From the NCBI RefSeq assembly GCF_018599245.1, contig NZ_JAHEVJ010000004.1, positions 1-64,000 of the forward strand: DNA of 64,000 nt, in the 5' to 3' direction. This DNA is from Aliiroseovarius lamellibrachiae. Its GTDB lineage: Bacteria > Pseudomonadota > Alphaproteobacteria > Rhodobacterales > Rhodobacteraceae. Shown here piece by piece: positions 1 to 9,539 of this stretch. Below the pieces are notes generated by a model. That model made no database searches. It had not been told where the DNA came from and worked only from the letters and a program-made list of their open reading frames with translations. Numbering within the stretch: position 1 is the first letter of the stretch; every line of letters begins with the position of its first letter. The translations under genes were made by a program, and so were the position numbers.

Positions 1-330
1 CCAATGTCCTCCATATGGTGCTCTATATGTCCTACCAACGCCGCCTCCATTCCAAATCTACACGTGGAAACGGACTCGCAGATCAGCTTGTCGTCTGGAA
101 GGTGGGGGCAGCGCACCGCTTACACATAATTGCACTCCCGGCTTGGGATATGGCCATTGGCACGCTCGAAGATAAACTCGGGCTTGGATTGGGCTTTCAT
201 TTGCATGTTGGGTCCTTTTGTTCTCGCTGGGGTTTTCCCAGTTGCTGAACAGGACATAAGGTCGCAAATTGCGTGCCCATAAGGGGGTTTGAATCCCTTT
301 TTTCAGTTTTTTCTTTTGCACCCACGTTGA
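1..330. other. Left-edge stretch without a convincing gene
   Basis: No reading frame here looks like a conserved protein. The only candidate with a plausible ribosome-binding site is a 28-residue minus-strand ORF at 120-206 (ATG at 206, starting MQMKAQSKPEF, with AAAGGA about 8 bases upstream). It may be a leftover of a gene extending left of the window or a small island gene; I do not recognise it. The longer ORFs on both strands have irregular composition and no family features. Confidence 0.4.
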
Positions 331-384
331 GAACACCAACATAGAAAAAAGCTCCTCCAAGAGCTTTTTTCTATGTTGGTGTTC
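331..384. terminator. Perfect 24-bp hairpin, bidirectional terminator-like
   Basis: Bases 331-354 are the exact reverse complement of 361-384, with a 6-base loop (CTCCAA). The inner part is GAGC followed by a run of six T on either strand, the form of a rho-independent terminator. It lies about 100 bases past the stop of the large minus-strand helicase and could end its transcript. The stem is much longer than a terminator needs, so the outer 14 bp may be a remnant of a small inverted-repeat element. Confidence 0.7.
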
Positions 385-489
385 ATCAGGGCTAAACTGG
401 CAAGGGCAGTCGATGATACACGAATAGCTCTCCCAAGAACTAACTTCGCATTTTCCGGTGTCTTCCCCTCTACCTCAACTCATAAGTGC

Positions 490-3400
490 TCAACGCCCTT
501 CTGTCAGAGTGTCGGTTATGATCTTGTTCAGATCCGCCCCTACTCGCTTGAAGCCGAGTAGCCTTGCCGTAGCTCGAACAAGATCATCCATTTCCATATA
601 GCCACACTCTTCTGTGAGCTTTTCCGATGCGGCTTTGATCTCCATAGGAGGAAGATACGCGGCCTTTACGACATTTCCCGTCTCTTCAGAGCGATCCCGC
701 ACAGGGGGAACTTCCGACTGAGACTTAGTAAAAAGAAATCTCCCTGAACTTAACAATGCACCGCCGGAATTTCTCTCTGCGGTTTGAACTGCCTGTTTCG
801 TGACTTCAACGATACGCCGTCCTGCCCTTGTTCGTCCGAACGAGGCAGAGACTCGGCGCGCCAACTCTTCAACGTGTATGGGACCTTCGCGTTCAACGAT
901 CTGTGTCACGATCCTCACCAATTGAGAAATGGGGGCCTCATGTGGCTCCAATCCATTGGTATTCACGTTCAAATCTGCGCGTTCATAAAGCGGTGCTGTA
1001 ACGGAAATCTGTTCAACATCAAACACTTCTTGATCTGAAATTTCCCCTGCCGCACCTGCTGTTTCCTCTAACAACTGTCGACCATCATTTGCCCCAGTCA
1101 CAGCGATACCCGCCCCCGCTTTCTCCAAAGCTTTAGTCAGAGCCAGTCTCAGCCTCTCGATTTCAGCGTCACGACGGTAGAACCAATCAGTGCTCCATAT
1201 GCGATGAAACTCCCAACCAAGGTTCTCAAGAATATCTTGACGCAACCTATCTCTCTCACGCGCCCACAAAGCCGAGTGGTAAGTGGCTCCGTCACACTCT
1301 ACTGCCGCAATATATTGCCCAGGCTGATCCGGATGGCGAACCCCCAAGTCGATTCTAAATCCTGCCGAACCAACTTGTGGGTCAACAAGGTAACCCATTC
1401 CTTTGATTACCTGAGCCACATCTTCTTCAAAGGGGCTGTCCGCGTCGAGGCCCGTCGGTGCACGGTCATCCAAAATGCCTGACTTCGCATACTCCAAAAA
1501 TCTCTTCAGAACCTTTGGTCCTTCACGCGTTGTCCGCGCAGGATCAATATCACCTGGGTTGAACGAAGCAAAAACGGAGCAGCGAACACGAGACCGAGTG
1601 AAAAGCACATTTAACCGCCGCTCTCCGCCTTCTCCGTTGATCGGTCCAAAAGACATACTCGGAAGGCGACCGTTCGGCTCGGTTGGCCCATACCCAACCG
1701 AAATCAAGATGACGTCACGCTCATCCCCCTGAACATTTTCAATGTTCTTGACGAAGACATCCTCCCTTTGGCCCTCCCTCAAGAACCCATCCAGAACCGG
1801 GTCGTTTCTTCGGGCGTGCTCCAATACTTCAGTCAGCATATCCGCTTGAGACTTGGAAAACGCTACAACTCCGAGCGAGAGATCAGGCCAGTCACGGGCA
1901 TGCTTTGCGATTTCCGCTACAACGGCTTGTGCTTCAATCTTGTTGGTTCCCGTTCGCCCAGGGCCAGATTTTCCGCGTGAATAAACGCCGGGCACTCTGT
2001 GGAATTTCAATCCATAGTTATCATCGTGTTCAAGCGGTGACGGCGGAAGAACAAGATTGCCCTCGTAAAAGACTGAATTCGACATACGGATCAACGAAGG
2101 GTCTCTTGACCGATAGTGCCACTCCAGCATGCGTTGCCTCATACCTCGGCTTGAGCATGCTGTTAGGATGCTTTCCATATCGGCTGCGCTTGCACCAAAG
2201 GTTTCTTCTGCTTCATCGCTTTCTTCATCGCCGCTATCAACCAGGCGATCAAAGAATGATGTTGGTGGCAGCTGTTTTTCGTCACCGACCACAACGATTT
2301 GCTTGGCTCTTGCGATCACTCCAAAAGCATCTTCGGGTCGGATCTGCGATGCTTCATCAATAACCAAAAGGTCAAATGACAATGATCCGGGCGTTAGATA
2401 CTGAGCAACTGAAATGGGACTCATTAGAAACACAGGTTTCATCCGTTGGACCATTTCCCCTGCGTTCTTCATGATCCAACGAACAGGTTTATGCCCACGC
2501 TTTCTTCCAATTTCACCGCGGATAATGCCCATCTGTCCGACACTACCCTTCGGAATCTGTTCTGAATGGCGTGCCAATATCAGCGAACGTGCGTCTTCAA
2601 TACGCTTCCTGTCCAGCGAGCTGAATGCAGCAACAAGATCTGAACGGTCGAGCTCAGCCAATCCTTCGAGCTCTGGCTTTAACCTTCTTGCTTCCGCCCA
2701 TCGCGCTTCTGCACAAGCGTAAAGAAACTCATCCTCGGCGTTTTTTGTTTCGACACGACCGTCATTGACAGCAGTGACAAGATCGCCAGCTCCTCGATCT
2801 ACAAGAGTTTGGGTTGAGTTGGCGAGTGCGGTCCATTCAGAGTATCTTCCATGATCCGCTTCTATTCGTTTGAACCTTCGCAAAATCTGCTCCAGGTCAA
2901 CATGATCGGTATCGTCCCAATACTCCGAGATCTGTTCAAGATCGAACTTCAGTCTATCGAGTGGAATCCTAAGGAGATCGTTAACCTTGGCGGCGGCCTT
3001 CCGCAATTGTTCGCCATTTTTGTCGATCGAACTCGATAAAGACAGTGCTTCAACCAATTCTTTGGACGAAGCAAACAAACTGGTTTCGTGAATACTGGAT
3101 AGCCACCGTTGAACAGTCTGCAATTCGGAGAATGAAGTCCTCTCACCCCTCCAGTGTTCTCCAAGGGACGACGATAGATAGTTTTCTTCTTCGGCAAGCG
3201 TCGCTCTCTGCCTTTGGATATCAGCAAGCTTGTCGAGCAATGCGAGGCGTTCGTCAGGAGCTTTAGGTAATTGATTATTCAGATAAGAGGCGAACTCAGA
3301 AGATGCCTTGCGGTAAGAGCCAAACAGTCTGGAAAAGAATGAATTTTTCCCTTTGAGTAATGCAGAACGCAAATCTCTTAGCTCCGCATCCCAAGCCGAG

Positions 3401-5199
3401 GAGTTGAAATCGGTCTCTCCATGTTTGCGAGCTGCCGCCCAAGACTCTCCCACCGCAAGCGCCTCTGTGAGCCGTTGCTCAGAGCTTCGTTCAAACAAAG
3501 CGGTGCAAAACTGCTTTGAGCCAACAGGGGCTTCGCCCAACTTATCCAAACACGACGAAATACGATCAACCTGAGCGAGCGTCGAAGGTGCCTCAACTCC
3601 AATTGATTTTGCTATGTTCGTCGCATCGTTCAAACACGCCTCGATAGCGGCAACGGCTTCATTCAGTTCATTTCGAAGCCTTGCGATATCTGTTGGCTGG
3701 AGATTAAGCGATCGAACCCCAAAAAATGGATGATGTTCGGGAGATCCGACAGTCTCTCTGGAAACAACAAATCTATGAATCCCGCCCAATATTTCTCGGC
3801 GGACGTCAGGTCCGATCTTCTCAAGACCTGAAACCGGGATCCTGGGGGGCTCAACTTCGCGGCCGATAAACCTTGAAAGCTCAGCAATTGCGCCAAAAGC
3901 AGTCTCTTCACCGGCAACTATAGGTGTGTGAAGCAGATTTGAAATCCGATTAAGTTCGTCCCGCTTGTGTCGAAGCTCATCAGCCTGATTGACCGCTGAC
4001 GACCCCCTTAGGCTTGCCATCAAAGTTCGGCCAAGCTCTTGGGCAAGAGCCTTTTTGTTTGAACTCCTTGAATGAAGTTCCAGGCAGACATCTCGAAGTC
4101 CGGACTTCACCAATCGTTCATGCACCACCGACAAGGCAGCCATTTTCTCTGCTACAAATAAAACCCTTTTTCCATCGTGAACTGCTGCTGCGATGATGTT
4201 GGAAATCGTTTGAGATTTGCCCGTTCCCGGAGGACCTTGGACCACAAGACTTGCGCCTTTTCGCACCTCCTCGATTACCTTCGTTTGAGAGGCGTCTGCA
4301 TCTACAATTTGGATGATATCCGCAGGATCAAGGATTTCGTCCAGTTTGTCTTCTTTTCCAAACAATTCACCATCAGATTCAAACCCTTCAGCAATCAGTT
4401 GCTTTAGCAATGGGTTGTCGTCAAGTTCTCCATCAGGCCAATTCTCCGGAGCCAAATCCCTGTGCATGAGAAGCTTGGCAAAGGAAAAGAAACCCATTTG
4501 CATCCCATCATCTTCCACGCTCCAGCCTGGCTTAGATCCGATGACATCGCGAACTGAGTCGAAATAGGTATGAGGTTTCCACTCCTCACCTTCTTCAATT
4601 TCGGGAAGCGCGATCCCGTAATCTTGTTTCAGGCGCTCCTGAAGAGGCAAGTTTGTCGTGATATCCTCTTCTCGACAGCGGACATCGTAGGTCGATGTGC
4701 GCTCGTTCCGGACCAATTCCACGGGCAGAAGAATAAGTGGTGAGTTGCGTTCGACCTCAGAGTTTTCGCTTTCTCGCCATTTGAGAAACCCTAACGCCAA
4801 GAACAGGATGTTAACACCTTGCTCTTCTTCAGCGGTCTTAGCCGCTCCGGCCATTCGGAGCACCCGCTTCTGCAATGCTTCGGGTCCGAGAGGTGTTTCG
4901 AGGATTAAATCCGTGTAGCGTTCTGCCGACACCTCCTCAGTAATTTCTTTTTCTTCAAACCTGAGTTCGGGATCTTCGACTTCTTTATCCCAGCCCATCG
5001 CCTTGAACCGCATTCGTCGAGATTTCGAACGTAGAAGCTCGAAGACGTCATCAGATCTTTCATTGATGAGGTTCAAGCAGTTAGCGCGCTGGTTTTTCCG
5101 GTTCACATGGATCAAACGGTTTCGAGTTCCCGTCTCAAGTAGCTTTCGGCGAGCGTCCTCAAGAACTGAGATTACTCTGGTCGGGGTCAAATCGTTCAT
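490..5199 (-). CDS. DUF4011-helicase-Vsr-like nuclease-DUF3320-type giant protein (putative antiphage)
   Basis: This 1569-residue protein begins with a DUF4011-like region (LLETGTRNRLIHVN near the start). It then has a superfamily 1 helicase core split by a long, partly helical insert. The Walker A motif GPPGTGKSQ is near residue 325, Walker B DEAS near 947, and VVVGDEKQLPPT follows as in UPF1/AAA_11-AAA_12 helicases. After the helicase, around residues 1290-1370, comes a Vsr/DUF559-like nuclease fold (FRIDLGV, AAVECDGATYH, REKD-like RERDRLRQ). A DUF3320-like helical domain closes the protein. This layout matches what I recall as the single-gene Hhe antiphage candidate (DUF4011-helicase-Vsr-DUF3320); the defence role is inferred. 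The ATG at 5199 gives a full-length N-terminus. Base composition looks more AT-rich than the core genome further right, consistent with transfer. It is divergent from the helix-turn-helix gene. Confidence 0.85.
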   Translation of the reverse strand: MNDLTPTRVISVLEDARRKLLETGTRNRLIHVNRKNQRANCLNLINERSDDVFELLRSKSRRMRFKAMGWDKEVEDPELRFEEKEITEEVSAERYTDLILETPLGPEALQKRVLRMAGAAKTAEEEQGVNILFLALGFLKWRESENSEVERNSPLILLPVELVRNERTSTYDVRCREEDITTNLPLQERLKQDYGIALPEIEEGEEWKPHTYFDSVRDVIGSKPGWSVEDDGMQMGFFSFAKLLMHRDLAPENWPDGELDDNPLLKQLIAEGFESDGELFGKEDKLDEILDPADIIQIVDADASQTKVIEEVRKGASLVVQGPPGTGKSQTISNIIAAAVHDGKRVLFVAEKMAALSVVHERLVKSGLRDVCLELHSRSSNKKALAQELGRTLMASLRGSSAVNQADELRHKRDELNRISNLLHTPIVAGEETAFGAIAELSRFIGREVEPPRIPVSGLEKIGPDVRREILGGIHRFVVSRETVGSPEHHPFFGVRSLNLQPTDIARLRNELNEAVAAIEACLNDATNIAKSIGVEAPSTLAQVDRISSCLDKLGEAPVGSKQFCTALFERSSEQRLTEALAVGESWAAARKHGETDFNSSAWDAELRDLRSALLKGKNSFFSRLFGSYRKASSEFASYLNNQLPKAPDERLALLDKLADIQRQRATLAEEENYLSSSLGEHWRGERTSFSELQTVQRWLSSIHETSLFASSKELVEALSLSSSIDKNGEQLRKAAAKVNDLLRIPLDRLKFDLEQISEYWDDTDHVDLEQILRRFKRIEADHGRYSEWTALANSTQTLVDRGAGDLVTAVNDGRVETKNAEDEFLYACAEARWAEARRLKPELEGLAELDRSDLVAAFSSLDRKRIEDARSLILARHSEQIPKGSVGQMGIIRGEIGRKRGHKPVRWIMKNAGEMVQRMKPVFLMSPISVAQYLTPGSLSFDLLVIDEASQIRPEDAFGVIARAKQIVVVGDEKQLPPTSFFDRLVDSGDEESDEAEETFGASAADMESILTACSSRGMRQRMLEWHYRSRDPSLIRMSNSVFYEGNLVLPPSPLEHDDNYGLKFHRVPGVYSRGKSGPGRTGTNKIEAQAVVAEIAKHARDWPDLSLGVVAFSKSQADMLTEVLEHARRNDPVLDGFLREGQREDVFVKNIENVQGDERDVILISVGYGPTEPNGRLPSMSFGPINGEGGERRLNVLFTRSRVRCSVFASFNPGDIDPARTTREGPKVLKRFLEYAKSGILDDRAPTGLDADSPFEEDVAQVIKGMGYLVDPQVGSAGFRIDLGVRHPDQPGQYIAAVECDGATYHSALWARERDRLRQDILENLGWEFHRIWSTDWFYRRDAEIERLRLALTKALEKAGAGIAVTGANDGRQLLEETAGAAGEISDQEVFDVEQISVTAPLYERADLNVNTNGLEPHEAPISQLVRIVTQIVEREGPIHVEELARRVSASFGRTRAGRRIVEVTKQAVQTAERNSGGALLSSGRFLFTKSQSEVPPVRDRSEETGNVVKAAYLPPMEIKAASEKLTEECGYMEMDDLVRATARLLGFKRVGADLNKIITDTLTEGR

Positions 5200-5506
5200 G
5201 TTGAAATCCAGTTATTGCTTAAACATCCAACGGGCACCCACCCACTAACAAACTCGCTGAAGTTGAACACTATGTCACTGAACCTTCAAGAAGAAACAGA
5301 GAGCTAATTGTATAAATCAACCACAATTAAGCCGCTGATCATTTTGCCTCCATTTCCTCTGCGCGCTCTCGCGCATTAAGACATCGCAATTTAGAATAAA
5401 TCGGTTGCCATGGCCTCCTGATCCTCCCCCACTTGAATGATCCGCCCTTATGAGTTTTCTTTCGGTCGATTTTTCTCTTTTGGGAAAACGGACCCACATC
5501 CTTGTC
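5200..5506. other. Divergent intergenic region between helicase and HTH gene
   Basis: About 300 bases separate the two divergent genes and must hold the promoters for both. The sequence is AT-rich near 5300-5330. I found no strong palindrome and no clear sigma-70 pair, and no small gene that I would support. Confidence 0.4.
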
Positions 5507-5917
5507 ATGAAGCAAAACATGGCAAAACTACGCGCAGCAGCGCGTTCCGTATCAAATCTACCAGCTCTTTCTCAGTCGCAAGTTGCGACGCGCTGGCGGC
5601 TGGATGCCGACACCGTTAGAAAGATCATACGAGAGCACCATCTGCTGCCTGTTCCGGGGCCGTGGAAGCGTGCGCGATACAGTATGCTCGATGTCTGGCG
5701 GATCGAGAGGATCCCGCACACCGCTGCGTTGGATCCGGCATTGCACCGCGAACTTCTTGAACCTCTCGCCAAGGCGACTGACCTCGCCAAGATGTGCGAC
5801 TGCACCCCAGCCACCATCCGCAATTGGGCGCGCGAGGGTGTCCTGCCAAGTCTCCGGCTTGGGGGCTCTGTGCGGTTTCACCCTTTCGCTGTCCGAGGGG
5901 TTCTGAGTGCCTTTTGA
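5507..5917 (+). CDS. Small double helix-turn-helix protein, excisionase/MerR-like
   Basis: A 136-residue protein with two helix-turn-helix-like segments. The first is around residues 20-65 (LSQSQVATRWRLDADTVRKI). The second is around 95-135 (LAKMCDCTPATIRNWAREG, then RLGGSVRFHP), which fits the HTH_17/excisionase pattern where a wing follows the recognition helix. It is probably a DNA-binding accessory factor (recombination directionality factor or repressor) for the two recombinases encoded just downstream. The start is uncertain: ATGs at 5450, 5507 and 5519 are in frame and none has a good Shine-Dalgarno sequence. I chose 5507 because the first HTH is complete and the residues encoded upstream look random. 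A structured 230-base gap separates it from the first recombinase. Confidence 0.6.
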   Translation: MKQNMAKLRAAARSVSNLPALSQSQVATRWRLDADTVRKIIREHHLLPVPGPWKRARYSMLDVWRIERIPHTAALDPALHRELLEPLAKATDLAKMCDCTPATIRNWAREGVLPSLRLGGSVRFHPFAVRGVLSAF

Positions 5918-6003
5918 GGTTCCAAAACCCGAATATCGCGTCTTGGACCGAACCGGAAAAAGTGAGGCAAACGCCCACAGAGTGTCACCTGTCAACTCTT
6001 TGC

Positions 6004-6054
6004 GGTCCTTTTCCTCATTTCGTGTTTCGGGTGCCGAAATTCGAAAAAAGGACC
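6004..6054. repeat. Nested inverted repeat upstream of the recombinases (site 1)
   Basis: The outer arms GGTCCTTTT (6004-6012) and AAAAGGACC (6046-6054) pair over 9 bp. The inner arms ATTTCG (6017-6022) and CGAAAT (6035-6040) pair over 6 bp. Two further short pairs overlap it: TTGAGGT 5914-5920 with ACCTCAA 6052-6058, and ACCCGAA 5927-5933 with TTCGGGT 6026-6032. It could be a recombinase or accessory-protein binding site, or a leader hairpin for the recombinase operon. Confidence 0.6.
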
Positions 6055-6147
6055 TCAAGTCGCATCCAAGCAAACCCAGACAAGCAACAGCATTCTTGAA
6101 GGGTCATGTGGCCCGTTTCGCAAACAAAAACAACAAGGAGCGAACTC

Positions 6148-7914
6148 ATGCAAATGAACTTAAAACAGGCTGTTGAAATCCTGGACGCGGGCGAATTGCC
6201 TTACTCACCTGCGAATGCCGCCAAGGTGCGCGGTTCAGCAAACAAATGTGCACGTCTACCCGGCTACAATTGCGATATTTCACGGATCCCCGTCGATCCT
6301 GACGCCTTCGTCGAGCGCTGGCATAGGAATATGCAAAACAAAGATGCGCCAGAAGGCTTCAAAACCTTCAAGCAGTTCTCGACATGGCATTCGAACGTGA
6401 AGAGCCTCATGGACCACGTGTCTGGCACGCGCCGTGAGCGAGATCTTCTGCGAGATGTGGAAGATGACTGGTCGCAGCTGCTGGAGGCAACCTCGCAGCT
6501 TATCCGTAGGACGCATAAAGGCACCGGCATTCAGCAGATTGATTTGGTGGCGGTGATGGTGTTGCGCAACTTTGCGCGGGAAAACAATCGCCAGCCGCAT
6601 CAGCTTACCGCGGGCCTGATCCATTCATGGATGCAATCCGCAACTGCAAGCCAGCGGACAGCCATGCGCAATGCCTCCAAGATCATCAACAAACTGCTGG
6701 AGCTGGATCACGACCTTCCGGAAGACCTACTGCCGGGGAAGATCGAGGAGATCCCGATGGTCACAGCCCGCCGGGTTACCCCGACATTGCCGCCTAAACT
6801 GGAGCGCGCGATCTCGGATATGCAAGCAGAGTTGCGCGAAGGTGAACGCTACAGTGGGTTGCTCAAGAACAAGCGCAAAGATCCATGCAGCGAGGGAACC
6901 GTGAAGAATGCACGTGAAGCCGCGCAATGGTTCTACTCCTGTATGGTAGAACTCGACCTTCTCGACCTCAGTGAAGATCCTGATCCAGTAACATTCGCTA
7001 CGATGGGGCACATTCTGGCCGCCTTTGAGGCCGAGGTGGCAGGTGACTTCTACTGGAAGCCTCTGGCGCAAACGACGGTTCGCAAGAACTTGGAGGGAAC
7101 CTTCCGCTTCCTGCGTCGATTTAACTCCGATCTGAAATCCGAGCAGAAAGAGTTCTTTCAGGGCACGTATTTTGAGAATTGGGACAGCATGACAGCTGAC
7201 AATCAAGCCTTCTGCAGACGCCTCATGAATTCAGATCATAGCAAAGCCAAGTTTTTCTCCCTGGCGCGCCTTTTCCATGAAAAGGCAGCACCCCTGATCA
7301 CCCGCTATGATGACCTGCCACACAACCAGAAAGCTCAGGCGGCAAACTGGGCGTTGGCCGCAGCCGCAGCGGCTGTGCTGACATTCCTGCCTGTGCGCGC
7401 CGATACCGCGATCCAGCTCACCGTGGAAGGGCCAGATGCGCATGTGACATTGCCTGTAAAATCCAAATTTGTGAAATTTGCGCTGCCACCTGAAATCATC
7501 AAGAATAAGAACTCCATCACCGCCGAAATTTCTCGTCGTGGGAAAGTTGACCCGCGCGCAATCCTGGAATGGTGGCTCAAGATTGCGCGTCCCGTGCTGA
7601 TGAGCCGTTTACAAAACCCCGATCCCACATTGCTGCTGGGCGGCGCCGGTTATGCAAGGCTGAACAAAGCGTGGCGCTTCGCCACGGCATCGGTGGACTT
7701 CTACATGAACCTCCATCAGGTGCGTCACGCGATTGCGTCAATCCTATGGAATGAGCCGGGGGCTGACATCAACGTGATTGCATCCCTTCTCGGCGACCAT
7801 CCTGAAACCGTAGCGCGTGTCTACGCCTTCCTCGATGTCGCCGCTCAGATGCAACGCGGCATGGACGGGATGGCAGCAGTGAATGCTGAGTTGGAAAGGA
7901 AGGTGCGCCCATGA
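6148..7914 (+). CDS. Tyrosine recombinase/integrase-like protein, first of a tandem pair
   Basis: A 588-residue protein with the C-terminal catalytic layout of phage-integrase-type tyrosine recombinases. The first arginine is R417 in FLPVRADTAIQL, then H523-Q-V-R526 in NLHQVRHAIAS, then LLGDH at 547-551, and the nucleophile Y559 in ARVYAF. At the usual LGH position the sequence is LLGDH, so the conserved histidine is either replaced by Asp550 or shifted by one. The long N-terminal part should hold core DNA-binding domains. ATG 6148 was chosen over the in-frame 6106 ATG because AAGGAG lies 8 bases upstream. The stop overlaps the start of the second recombinase by ATGA, so the two are translationally coupled. 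The tandem layout recalls Tn554 TnpA/TnpB and recombinase-in-trio elements. Confidence 0.8.
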   Translation: MQMNLKQAVEILDAGELPYSPANAAKVRGSANKCARLPGYNCDISRIPVDPDAFVERWHRNMQNKDAPEGFKTFKQFSTWHSNVKSLMDHVSGTRRERDLLRDVEDDWSQLLEATSQLIRRTHKGTGIQQIDLVAVMVLRNFARENNRQPHQLTAGLIHSWMQSATASQRTAMRNASKIINKLLELDHDLPEDLLPGKIEEIPMVTARRVTPTLPPKLERAISDMQAELREGERYSGLLKNKRKDPCSEGTVKNAREAAQWFYSCMVELDLLDLSEDPDPVTFATMGHILAAFEAEVAGDFYWKPLAQTTVRKNLEGTFRFLRRFNSDLKSEQKEFFQGTYFENWDSMTADNQAFCRRLMNSDHSKAKFFSLARLFHEKAAPLITRYDDLPHNQKAQAANWALAAAAAAVLTFLPVRADTAIQLTVEGPDAHVTLPVKSKFVKFALPPEIIKNKNSITAEISRRGKVDPRAILEWWLKIARPVLMSRLQNPDPTLLLGGAGYARLNKAWRFATASVDFYMNLHQVRHAIASILWNEPGADINVIASLLGDHPETVARVYAFLDVAAQMQRGMDGMAAVNAELERKVRP

Positions 7915-9539
7915 GGTTCAATGTGAGCGAAGATCAACTGCCGCCCAAGATGCGGCGGTTCCTGAAAGACATCGACACGGGGCGCGCATATTCCGCGCCC
8001 ACGCTGCAAAAAAACCGGGCAAATGTCTCATCTGCCCTTCGCTGTCTCGCCGAAACAGCTCAGATGAATGGCCTTTCGGCTGCCCTATGTGCAAAGACCG
8101 CTGATGCGGTGATTGAGCGTCTGCAAGCCGGAAACTGGTCGCCCAATACCGTTTCAAGCTTCAAGACGTTGATGCGCCATTATGCTTATGAAACGGGTGA
8201 AGGCGTGGATTGGGCTTTGAGTAGTGGCGCTTCAGATCGTCGACCGGTGGAGCTGGTCCTTCGTGCACCTCATTGGACGCCGTATCGCGCGATCTTGCCG
8301 TTGGCTATTGAAGGAGGTATCAGCGCCCGGGAACTTCGCTTGGCAGACCGCTGGTTGCGCCACCGCAATCAAGTGACACACTTGTCATTGGAACATGCCA
8401 TGACGTTTCGCGCAGACCCAGGCAACCTCCGTAAGCTGGCAGCGTTTATGACGGCGATTGATCCGGGAAACCCGGATACTCTGATCCTTCAGACTGCTCA
8501 ACGCAAGAGACGTAGCACCGCCAAGGGAGTGCAACACAAGCCAGCATACGGCGAGCTACCAGAACCCTTTTTGTCGCAAATGAAGGTGATCAGCCGCAAA
8601 CCGAAGAAGCTTGGTGGCTATTCGGTGTCGCGTATCAAGGTGATGGGGTGTGCCATCAGACGCCTGATCCGCTCTGCAAAGCAGCGCGGGTTGGAGCCTG
8701 AGCTCACCATGGAAACCGCAACGGCCTTCGCTGAAGATTTGGTGTCAGGTGATCTGAAGACCACCTCCGCTGCTGGCTATTGCGAGTTCTTGGGATATTT
8801 CGCCAAGCGAGCTGGATATCCTGCCGAGATCGGGGACGCCTTGCTGGAGACCCATTGGGCACTCAAGGCGGCGTCCAAAGGCGATCTAAAGCGCAAGGAA
8901 ATCAAGCTGGCCCAGGTGCCGATTGACCTGGTCGACCTCGCAAAAACGGCGAGCAAGCTCCTGGAGCAGGCGCCATTGGAGGAGGATCTCCGTAATCGTC
9001 GGCGCGACTACACTTTGGCTGGCGCAATTGCACTTCTGTGCAAGCTGCAAATCCGCGCAAAAGATCTCCGTGAGGGAAATGTAGGTCGGGAGTTCAGCCG
9101 CGATAGCGAAGGATGGTTCGTAGACTTACAAACGTCCAAAACCGGCACCCGCATAGATGGGCGGCTGGCGGATTGCCTGACACCATTCCTCGATACGGTT
9201 CTATTGATGGATACGGATCCGGCATATCTCTGGAAGATCTACGATCAACGTGCGGGCACCGCTCTCTTTGCCAATCCGGCACGCGATTGGAAATGCTATG
9301 GGCGTGAATGGTTGCGCCGCAATATGACCGAACGCACAGGCCACAGCGCGCATATCGTGCGGACGTTGATCTATGATTACTGCACCCTCGACGATGACCT
9401 TGATGCGAAGGTTGCACAGGCACTCGTCGGACACGCGCACGCAACCAGTAAGCAGTTCTATGAGGTAAACGCAGATCGGTATCGCAGGATTGAGGCCCTC
9501 AAGAACTTGGCAGACATCGAAAAATCCCTTCAGGGGTAA
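7911..9539 (+). CDS. Tyrosine recombinase/integrase-like protein, second of a tandem pair
   Basis: A 542-residue protein overlapping the upstream recombinase by four bases (ATGA). It has all the catalytic positions expected: R382 in LQIRAKDLREG, H481-I-V-R484 in GHSAHIVRTL, G507-H508 in ALVGHAHATS, and Y517 nine residues after the histidine. The N-terminal 350 residues include a SAM-like core-binding region (SPNTVSSFKTLMRHYA) and a basic stretch (ISRKPKKLGG). It probably acts with its partner in a two-recombinase complex that moves or inverts a DNA segment; target and polarity are unknown. An earlier in-frame start is unlikely given the coupling. Confidence 0.82.
   Translation: MRFNVSEDQLPPKMRRFLKDIDTGRAYSAPTLQKNRANVSSALRCLAETAQMNGLSAALCAKTADAVIERLQAGNWSPNTVSSFKTLMRHYAYETGEGVDWALSSGASDRRPVELVLRAPHWTPYRAILPLAIEGGISARELRLADRWLRHRNQVTHLSLEHAMTFRADPGNLRKLAAFMTAIDPGNPDTLILQTAQRKRRSTAKGVQHKPAYGELPEPFLSQMKVISRKPKKLGGYSVSRIKVMGCAIRRLIRSAKQRGLEPELTMETATAFAEDLVSGDLKTTSAAGYCEFLGYFAKRAGYPAEIGDALLETHWALKAASKGDLKRKEIKLAQVPIDLVDLAKTASKLLEQAPLEEDLRNRRRDYTLAGAIALLCKLQIRAKDLREGNVGREFSRDSEGWFVDLQTSKTGTRIDGRLADCLTPFLDTVLLMDTDPAYLWKIYDQRAGTALFANPARDWKCYGREWLRRNMTERTGHSAHIVRTLIYDYCTLDDDLDAKVAQALVGHAHATSKQFYEVNADRYRRIEALKNLADIEKSLQG

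Noticed and set aside
5558-6073. 171-residue minus-strand ORF over the HTH gene
   Set aside because: It is the shadow of the HTH gene on the plus strand; it has no conserved features, and it also crosses the nested inverted repeat.
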